Below the pieces are notes generated by a model. That model ran no database searches, was not told the origin of the DNA, and saw nothing but the letters and a program-made list of their open reading frames with translations. A program made the position numbers and the translations under genes. Source: CAZMRF01 sp964568735 (GTDB lineage: Bacteria; Acidobacteriota; Polarisedimenticolia; JACPZX01). From it: DNA of 18,292 nt. Below, piece after piece: positions 11,020-18,292 of this stretch (its first letter is position 1; every line of letters begins with the position of its first letter). The stretch lies in assembly GCA_964568735.1 (NCBI GenBank), contig CAZMRF010000078.1, forward strand, positions 1 to 18,292, read 5' to 3'.

Positions 11020-12675
11020 TCAATCGCTCCGCGTCTCGTATCGGACGACGACCACGCCGACGAAGGGATGCCTCTCGGTCCGGCGCAGGTTTTCGTTGCA
11101 CCAGGTTGCGGCCAGCCCGCGCCGATCGTGGATCTCCGTGTGCGAGAGAATCAGCCACAGTGCCGGGTGGCGCGACGCCGCGGTCACGAGGGGAGCGAGA
11201 TCTTCCTCCGAGCTGACTCTCAAGCTCCAGTCGGGAATCTCGGGATCCCGCAGGCCGGCCGGGAGGCCGTACATCGCGAACCGCCCCGCGTCCGCACCGA
11301 GGTAGCGCTCGAAAAGGACCTGGCCGAAGTGCGCATCGAAAACCAGGGCGTCCCCGGCCTTTGCCCGCTCCCTGATCACCGATGCGGCCTCCCGGAATTC
11401 TTCGCCGTGACGCGCCACGGTGACCTGCCAGCCGCTGATGAGGAGCACCAGGAACGAGACGAGGGAGGCAGTCAGCGCCCACCGGAGGAGCCGCGGCCGC
11501 GGTGGGTGCAGCGAGCCTGCGAACATGCCCCCGGCCTCATCCGACGGCGCGGCCAGGAAGCCGAAGGGCGCCGCCAGCAGGAGCGGGATCGGGATGAGGG
11601 CCGGCAGGAGCGCGCGGTCGATGTAGACGCTCGCCGTGAACTGGCTCACCAGCCAGACGACCCCTACAGGGACGACGAAGAGCGATGTAAGCACTGCGAC
11701 AAGACGCCACCGCCCGGTCGCCACGAGGAGCCACGCGGAGAGGGCGCACGTCACCCCCGCAGGCAGGAACCAGAGCCACGCCAGAAGCCTGTCGACGGCC
11801 TGGCCGGCCACGGGTTGCGAGGCGAGCCAGGGGGCGGCCATTGGGAGATCCGCCGCGCGGATCAGCGGTGGGTCAGGTCTCATGAGAGTGAACTTGGCGG
11901 CCGTAACGAGGGGCAGGGTGATGGAGGGTCGGGGAGCCCAGAAGTGATCCAGCGTTTCCCCGATCTGTGTCAGGGCGACGCCGAGCCAGGGGAGGAAGAG
12001 CAGGCCGGCGACAGCATGTGCGACCAGCCAGGGCCGGAAGTTCGCAGTCCACGGGACCTTCGCTTTGACGAGGAAGACCAGGCCGAGGCCGGCGATGAAG
12101 ACGGGGGCCAGACCGTGCGTGTAGAGCATCCCTGCGAGGGCGAGAGAGAATCCGGTCCAGACCAGCCGCCCGGCCTTCCCCTGCGAGACGGCGAGGAGGC
12201 CCAGCAGAGCGCACAGTGTCAAAAGCAAGAAGAGGGACGGGTTCTTGGCGATTCGGGACAGGTAGACGTGGTAGGGCGCCACGGCCAGGAAGAAGGCCGC
12301 TGCCAGGCCGCCGGCCGGACCGAGGATACGGCGGCCGGCGAGAAACATCACGGGGATCGCCGCCGTTCCCATCGCAACCGACAGGAGCCGGATCCCGATG
12401 TCCGAATCGAAGAGCGACTGCCATGCCTTGAGCAGGACAAGGAACAGGGGCGGGGTGGACTCGTGCTGCGAGAGGTACGCCGGGAGCGCCTTGATCGGCA
12501 GATTTGCAATCCACGAGTAGAGACCTTCGTCGATTTCGAGCCCCAGGCGGCCGAGCTGGTTGAGGCGCAGGCCGAGTCCCAGCGTCGTGGCGGTGATCAG
12601 GAGGACTGTCGCGCCGCGTGCACCCAGCAGCGCCGAACCCCGCTCCAGGCGCGAGCCGGGCTCGAAAGACGGCAT
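11020..12675 (-). CDS. Membrane glycosyltransferase, GT39/PMT (ArnT-like) family
   Basis: A 551-residue polytopic inner-membrane protein with roughly ten or more hydrophobic segments over residues 20 to about 430, then a soluble C-terminal portion. The first loop after TM1 holds LEIDEGLYSW, the Asp-Glu pattern used as catalytic acid in GT-C glycosyltransferases of the GT39/PMT/ArnT group. These enzymes use polyprenyl-phosphate-linked sugars as donors on the outer face of the membrane; donor and acceptor are unknown here. Length is normal for the group. No good Shine-Dalgarno precedes the ATG at 12675. It diverges from the transporter operon across 129 bp and is probably monocistronic. General family is clear, specificity is not. 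Confidence 0.88.
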   Translation of the reverse strand: MPSFEPGSRLERGSALLGARGATVLLITATTLGLGLRLNQLGRLGLEIDEGLYSWIANLPIKALPAYLSQHESTPPLFLVLLKAWQSLFDSDIGIRLLSVAMGTAAIPVMFLAGRRILGPAGGLAAAFFLAVAPYHVYLSRIAKNPSLFLLLTLCALLGLLAVSQGKAGRLVWTGFSLALAGMLYTHGLAPVFIAGLGLVFLVKAKVPWTANFRPWLVAHAVAGLLFLPWLGVALTQIGETLDHFWAPRPSITLPLVTAAKFTLMRPDPPLIRAADLPMAAPWLASQPVAGQAVDRLLAWLWFLPAGVTCALSAWLLVATGRWRLVAVLTSLFVVPVGVVWLVSQFTASVYIDRALLPALIPIPLLLAAPFGFLAAPSDEAGGMFAGSLHPPRPRLLRWALTASLVSFLVLLISGWQVTVARHGEEFREAASVIRERAKAGDALVFDAHFGQVLFERYLGADAGRFAMYGLPAGLRDPEIPDWSLRVSSEEDLAPLVTAASRHPALWLILSHTEIHDRRGLAATWCNENLRRTERHPFVGVVVVRYETRSD

Positions 12676-12733
12676 GACCGACTATATCGACGGGTGCGAG
12701 ATCGGGTCAACGACCATCGCGCCCCGTCCCCTG

Positions 12734-12762
12734 TTGCCTCCACCTCCGCAGGCGGGTAGCAT
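12734..12762 (+). promoter_or_regulatory. Possible sigma-70-type promoter of the transporter operon
   Basis: TTGCCT (12734-12739) and TAGCAT (12757-12762) are separated by exactly 17 bp, each matching four of six consensus bases, and lie 42 bp ahead of the symporter ATG. The match is moderate, so this is a suggestion only. Confidence 0.33.
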
Positions 12763-12804
12763 GCGGAGCTTTTTCGTCTGCATCGGGAAGCCACTGGGGA
12801 GGGG

Positions 12805-14463
12805 ATGAGCAGCCACAAGGAGGAATGGGGCAGCCGGCTCGGGATCATCCTGGCGGTCGCCGGATCCGCGGTCGGCCTGGGGAACTTCCTTCGCTTCCCC
12901 GGCAACGCCGCCCAGAACGGCGGCGGCGCCTTCATGATCCCGTACATCTGCGCGCTTCTCCTGCTCGGCATTCCCATCGGCTGGGCCGAGTGGACCATGG
13001 GGCGCTACGGCGGGCGGAAGGGCTTCCGCTCCGCTCCGGCGATCATGGGCGTCATCGGGCGCGGCTCCGTCGCGCGCTACCTCGGCCTCATCGGGGTCCT
13101 GATTCCCGTCGTCGTCTACTTCTACTACGTCATCATCGAGTCCTGGTGCCTCGCCTATTTCTGGGACTACCTCACCGCCGGGGGGATCGGGATCGCGCAC
13201 AATCAGCCCGTCGCCGAGCAGGTGCGCGTCTCGACGCAGCACTTCGTCGAGTTCACGGGCCAGCAGGCTGACGGGTCGGCCTTCAGCCACGGGCTGAGCG
13301 AGCTGTTCGTCTTCTGGGCGATCACTTCGGTCTGCAACATCTGGCTCGTCTACCGCGGCCTGTCCAAGGGCATTGAGACCTTCTGCAAGTGGGCGATGCC
13401 CGCGATGGCTGTCTGCGGCATCCTCGTCCTGATTCGCGTCCTGACGCTGGGAACGCCGGACCCCATGCACCCCGACCAGAACGTCATCAACGGCCTGGGC
13501 TTCATGTGGAACCCGCAGTTCGATCGGCTGGGCGACTTCCGCACCTGGCTCGCCGCGGCAGGCCAGATCTTCTTCACGCTCTCGGTCGGCTTCGGGGTCA
13601 TCATCAATTACTCCGCCTACCTGAAGCGCAACGACGACGTCGTGCTCTCCGGCCTCACCGCCTCGGCGACGAACGAATTCTTCGAGGTGGCGCTGGGAGG
13701 CATGATCACCCTCACGGCCGCCGTGGTCTTCCTGGGGGCCGGGCTGACGCAGGCCAACACGGGGGGGACCTTCAGCACGGGCTTCAACGCGCTCCCGGTC
13801 GTCTTCGCCCACATGCCCGCGGGCCGCTTCTTCGGCGCGATCTGGTTCTTCATGCTCTGGCTCGCGGCGATCACCAGCTCGCTCTCGATGCTCCAGCCCG
13901 CGCAGGCCTTCCTGATGGAGGCGCTGGGGATCACGCGGGGCAGGGCGACCACGATCATCTCGGCCGTCTGCGTCGCAGGGAACCTCTTCGTCCTGTGGTT
14001 CAGCAGGGGGCTCACCGCGCTCGACACGCTCGACTTCTGGGTGGGGAGCTTCTTCGTCTTCCTGATGGCCGCCGTGCAGATCATCTGCTTCGGCTGGATC
14101 TTCGGGCTGGATCGGGGCTGGAAGGAGGCGCACGAGGGCGCTCATATCCGAATCCCGCGCATCTACCGCTTCATCATCAAGTACGTCGCTCCGCTCTACC
14201 TTCTGGTGATCTTCGTCGGCTTCTGCTACCAGGCGGTGCCCGGGTACGTGAGGACCATCATGGGCGATCCGGCTAGCGGTGTTCCCGCGGACCGCACGGC
14301 GCAGCTCACGTGGCTCGTCATCCTCGGGGTGGCCGCGAGCCTCGCCGTGCTCGTGGCGATCGGTGCACGCCGGTGGAGAGCGCAGGGGCTGGACCTCGAT
14401 GGTAAGACTGGGCCCGATGACGCGCCGGGGGGCCGATCCGCACGGGCCCCCGCAGGGAGCTGA
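12805..14463 (+). CDS. Sodium-dependent NSS (SLC6) family amino acid symporter
   Basis: A 552-residue inner-membrane symporter of the neurotransmitter:sodium symporter family. The N-terminus EEWGSRLGIILAVAGSAVGLGN followed by RFPGNAAQNGGGAF is the family signature; TM1 is unwound here around the sodium and substrate sites. About 11-12 membrane segments follow, among them the VVVYFYYVIIESWCLAY stretch of TM3. The purine run GGGGAGGGG abuts the ATG. Three bases after its stop comes a MetS-type small subunit, which places it with the MetP class of bacterial NSS transporters; methionine and alanine are known substrates of that class in Corynebacterium. Substrate here is inferred from that pairing only. 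Confidence 0.96.
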   Translation: MSSHKEEWGSRLGIILAVAGSAVGLGNFLRFPGNAAQNGGGAFMIPYICALLLLGIPIGWAEWTMGRYGGRKGFRSAPAIMGVIGRGSVARYLGLIGVLIPVVVYFYYVIIESWCLAYFWDYLTAGGIGIAHNQPVAEQVRVSTQHFVEFTGQQADGSAFSHGLSELFVFWAITSVCNIWLVYRGLSKGIETFCKWAMPAMAVCGILVLIRVLTLGTPDPMHPDQNVINGLGFMWNPQFDRLGDFRTWLAAAGQIFFTLSVGFGVIINYSAYLKRNDDVVLSGLTASATNEFFEVALGGMITLTAAVVFLGAGLTQANTGGTFSTGFNALPVVFAHMPAGRFFGAIWFFMLWLAAITSSLSMLQPAQAFLMEALGITRGRATTIISAVCVAGNLFVLWFSRGLTALDTLDFWVGSFFVFLMAAVQIICFGWIFGLDRGWKEAHEGAHIRIPRIYRFIIKYVAPLYLLVIFVGFCYQAVPGYVRTIMGDPASGVPADRTAQLTWLVILGVAASLAVLVAIGARRWRAQGLDLDGKTGPDDAPGGRSARAPAGS

Positions 14464-14466
14464 GAG

Positions 14467-14610
14467 ATGGGACTCAACGCGCTGGGATGGACCTTCATGC
14501 TCCTCTCGGTGGGCTTCGTCACCGGACTCACCGGCTGGTGCTTCTACAGGGTGTTGACCGCTCCCCCTGACGACCACGTGGTCAAGCCGCCCGACTCCCT
14601 CGGAGGCTGA
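14467..14610 (+). CDS. metS: MetS-family NSS transporter small subunit
   Basis: A 47-residue protein: one membrane segment (about residues 6-27, WTFMLLSVGFVTGLTGWCFY) followed by a short polar tail with PPDD. This is the architecture of MetS, the small subunit required by the MetP-type sodium symporter of Corynebacterium. It starts 3 nt after the symporter stop, with GGAG about 8 nt ahead of its ATG, so the two are translationally linked. The size, single TM, composition and position directly behind an NSS gene make the call firm despite the shortness. Confidence 0.9.
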   Translation: MGLNALGWTFMLLSVGFVTGLTGWCFYRVLTAPPDDHVVKPPDSLGG

Positions 14611-14615
14611 TCGCC

Positions 14616-16364
<1,749 letters not shown>

Positions 16365-16426
16365 TTCCTCGATCCACTGGAGCCGCTCGGGCGCGAGGCC
16401 TGTGATGCGTCAGGCGCCGCCCTGCG

Positions 16427-17644
16427 CTACTTGAAGAGGCGGGCGTACTCCCCGTACCCCTCGGCCTCGAGGGATTCGGCAGGTATGAACCGGAGCGCCG
16501 CGCTGTTCATGCAGTAGCGCACCCCCGTGGGCGGCGGGCCGTCGTCGAAGACGTGGCCCAGGTGGCTGTCTCCCTTCCGGCTGCGAACCTCCGTCCGCTT
16601 GTACATGAGATCGTAGTCGGTGTGCTCGGTGACGTTGGCAGGATCCAGCGGCTTCGTGAAGCTCGGCCAGCCCGTCCCGCTGTCGAACTTGTCGGTCGAG
16701 CTGAAGAGCGGCTCGCCGCTCACGATGTCCACGTAGAGGCCCGGCTTCTTATTGTCCCAGTAGTCGTTGTTGAAGGGGGGCTCGGTGCTCGCCTCCTGCG
16801 TCACGGCGTACTGCAGCGGAGTCAGGATCCGGTGGAGCTCCTCGTCCGTGGGCTTCCGCCAGGATGCATCCTCGACGGCCGCACCCGGGTTTCCGTTCGA
16901 GGATCCTGGCGTTACCTCGTCCTCGTCGCCCCAGACCCTTCTCAGATACCCTTCGCGCCCCGAGCCGATCCGGTATCTCATGTAGTGATCGTGGTTCTTG
17001 ATGTAGTAGTCCTGGTGGTAGTCCTCCGCCGGGTAGAACTCCGAGGCCGGTAGGATCTCCGTGGCAATCGGGCCGGCGAAGCGGCCGCTGCTGCCGAGGG
17101 CCGCCTTCGACGTCTCCGCGGCCTTTCTCTCCTCCTCCGTCCCGTAGAAGATCGCCGTCCTGTACTGGCTGCCGCGATCGGCGAACTGCCCGCCCGCGTC
17201 GGTGGGATCGATCTGACGCCAGAAGGTCTCGAGGAGAGCTTCGTAGGTGATCTTCGCGGGGTCGTAGGTGACCTTCACGGTCTCGCGGTGGCCGGTGCTC
17301 CCCGCGGAGACCTGCTCGTAGGAGGGGTTCTTCTCCGGGCCGCCTGAGTAGCCCGAGAGGACCTGGAGGACTCCATCGAGCTTCTCGAAGGGAGTCTCCA
17401 TGCACCAGAAGCAGCCTCCCGCGAAAAGCGCAGCGGCTGTGGGGCCGCTGTGCCGGGCCAGGCGATCGTCTGGGACGCCGGCGCCGTGCCCGGGGTCGCC
17501 CGCGGGACGGGTCTGGGATCCTGTCATCCCGGCGGGCTGCGTCGCGGCGCCTCCGGTGGTCCCGGGAGTATCGGAGGTCATTCCGCCCGCGCAGCCGAGA
17601 GCCACGGGGGCAAGGGCAAGGGTCAGTGCCAGCAGGCTCTTCAA
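16427..17644 (-). CDS. msrAB: Bifunctional peptide methionine sulfoxide reductase MsrA/MsrB, lipoprotein
   Basis: A 405-residue fusion that reduces both S- and R-methionine sulfoxide in proteins. A signal peptide with a lipobox-like VALGC puts Cys18 as lipid anchor, followed by a Gly/Thr-rich linker, so it works in the periplasm. MsrA (about 72-225) has the GCFWC active site (Cys78, with Cys81). MsrB (about 265-400) has DKFDSGTGWPSF and RYCMNSAALRF with catalytic Cys378. MsrB lacks the CxxC zinc pairs and has Thr where two-Cys enzymes carry the resolving cysteine; the whole mature protein has only four cysteines including the anchor. Regeneration therefore probably relies on an outside thiol donor. 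The start is TTG at 17644 with GAGG 8 nt ahead. It lies 61 bp behind the upstream minus-strand gene and converges on the permease with 62 bp between. Confidence 0.96.
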   Translation of the reverse strand: MKSLLALTLALAPVALGCAGGMTSDTPGTTGGAATQPAGMTGSQTRPAGDPGHGAGVPDDRLARHSGPTAAALFAGGCFWCMETPFEKLDGVLQVLSGYSGGPEKNPSYEQVSAGSTGHRETVKVTYDPAKITYEALLETFWRQIDPTDAGGQFADRGSQYRTAIFYGTEEERKAAETSKAALGSSGRFAGPIATEILPASEFYPAEDYHQDYYIKNHDHYMRYRIGSGREGYLRRVWGDEDEVTPGSSNGNPGAAVEDASWRKPTDEELHRILTPLQYAVTQEASTEPPFNNDYWDNKKPGLYVDIVSGEPLFSSTDKFDSGTGWPSFTKPLDPANVTEHTDYDLMYKRTEVRSRKGDSHLGHVFDDGPPPTGVRYCMNSAALRFIPAESLEAEGYGEYARLFK

Positions 17645-17705
17645 GATTGAACCCTCGAGTAAATGGGGAACTCCCGTAGGGGGAGGTCCAGTACGCCCTC
17701 ATAAC

Positions 17706-18292
17706 CTACAGCGGAGGCCGTTTATTCTCATCGTCGAAAGAGCATCCCGCGATATCCTCCCGCAGCATGCCGCGCCTCTCGCCAATGGGGCTGCCCGGCG
17801 GCGCCGGGGGCGATGAGGGCTCTCCGGGAGCGTCCCTGAGCTGCCTGTCCAGGTAGCGCCCGATGCGCTCCGAGAGGAGGGCGTCGTGGTCCGGACCTTC
17901 ACCGGCGGCGGCGCGGCCCGCCTCGAGGCGCGCTCGGAGGCGCCGCAAAGCCCCATCGGTCGCGGCCCTCACCTCGTCGGTGGCGCCCGGATGGGCCGAG
18001 AGCGCGATGAGGCCCTCCACCACGGCTCCGCGTGCGGTACGCGCGAGGACCGCGAGGCGCTCCGACGGGGGCGGGGGCTGGCCAAAGGCCTTGTCGGTGA
18101 GGTTCTTCAGCAGCCATTCCAGACCGGGCTGGGTCGCGTCACGCCGGTGGTGATCGACGAGGCGCGCCGCGCGCTCCGGCTGGAGGAGAGCGGAGACGGC
18201 CATCGAGGAGGCCGTGGCCGCAGCTCCGATCGCATCGATGTTGCCGCTCATGTAAAAACGTCTTTTTTTGGACCTGAGTCGAACCGCTCCGC
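17706..18292 (-). CDS. C-terminal part of a probable zinc-dependent metalloprotease (DUF4953/DUF5117-like), partial
   Basis: A minus-strand frame, open from the window edge to the TAG at 17706-17708. The part from ATG 18251 has 181 residues. The stretch RFYMSGNIDAIGAAATASSM, then ALLQPERAARLVDHH, WLLKNLTDKAF, the helix around ARGAVVEGLIALSAHPGAT and the ending PPAPPGSPIGERR resemble, from memory, the helical C-terminal end of large secreted zinc metalloproteases of the DUF5117/DUF4953 group. The catalytic HExxH domain would lie beyond the window. Because family resemblance begins before Met18251, this ATG is probably not the true start. A run of seven A on the coding strand (18263-18269) sits where a neighbouring frame (encoding RFDSGPKK) would join with one extra base, so a frameshift or sequencing error is possible. 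Function is inferred; it could be an unrelated helical protein. Confidence 0.55.
   Translation of the reverse strand, partial: GAVRLRSKKRRFYMSGNIDAIGAAATASSMAVSALLQPERAARLVDHHRRDATQPGLEWLLKNLTDKAFGQPPPPSERLAVLARTARGAVVEGLIALSAHPGATDEVRAATDGALRRLRARLEAGRAAAGEGPDHDALLSERIGRYLDRQLRDAPGEPSSPPAPPGSPIGERRGMLREDIAGCSFDDENKRPPL

Noticed and set aside
10352..11482. Minus-strand open frame of 376 codons spanning the activator upstream region
   Set aside because: It overlaps both the activator and the glycosyltransferase in other frames and is Arg/Ser/Pro-rich with no domain.
10930..12759. Plus-strand 609-codon frame, with an AAGGAGG near 10979 ahead of an ATG at 10999
   Set aside because: It is antisense to the glycosyltransferase and has a charged, low-complexity composition; the ribosome-site-like string is probably chance.
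12682..14577. Minus-strand open frame of 631 codons
   Set aside because: It is a shadow of the NSS symporter, rich in Asp, Glu and Arg and without structure.

Overview
This is an 18.3 kb piece of a GC-rich bacterial genome, very probably a draft or metagenome assembly because it carries a run of ten Ns inside a gene. Long Ser/Thr-kinase/TPR/sigma-54 activator fusions, a secreted serine hydrolase with DUF3471-like domains, a fused MsrA-MsrB lipoprotein and a probable DUF5117/DUF4953-type metalloprotease are all typical of Acidobacteriota, Myxococcota and related soil phyla. I lean to Acidobacteriota-like, but no marker gene settles the taxonomy.

Layout. (1) 1-895, minus: N-terminal part of a cyclic beta-1,2-glucan synthetase, cut by the window edge. 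(2) 966-1542: intergenic stretch with a lower-GC patch, small inverted repeats and a doubtful 61-codon ORF. (3) 1543-6678, plus: a 1711-residue regulator that joins a Ser/Thr kinase, a STAND-like ATPase, TPR repeats, GAF, a sigma-54 AAA+ domain and a Fis-type HTH. (4) 6679-7373: a near-consensus sigma-54 promoter (6866-6881), a perfect palindrome about 85 bp upstream of it, a small secreted protein with a duplicated GGCR/Cys motif, and an intrinsic terminator. (5) 7391-9269, plus: serine beta-lactamase-fold hydrolase, split by an assembly artefact. (6) 9283-10500, minus: a second sigma-54 activator with no sensor domain and a 75-residue insertion, preceded by its own sigma-54-like promoter and a strong leader hairpin. 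(7) 11020-12675, minus: membrane glycosyltransferase of the GT39/PMT type. (8) 12805-16364, plus: a three-gene transporter operon made of an NSS symporter, its 47-residue MetS-type small subunit and an APC/CAT permease. (9) 16427-17644, minus: periplasmic MsrAB lipoprotein. (10) 17706 to the end, minus: C-terminal part of a probable zinc metalloprotease.

The most interesting element is regulatory. A sensor kinase fused to a sigma-54 activator lies next to a sigma-54 promoter that drives a small secreted cysteine-motif protein, with a candidate enhancer palindrome at the expected distance. A second, sensorless activator nearby appears to be transcribed from a sigma-54 promoter too. Together they suggest a compact local circuit in which a sensed signal triggers export of an uncharacterised small protein. 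The rest of the window is ordinary envelope, transport and oxidative-repair housekeeping.
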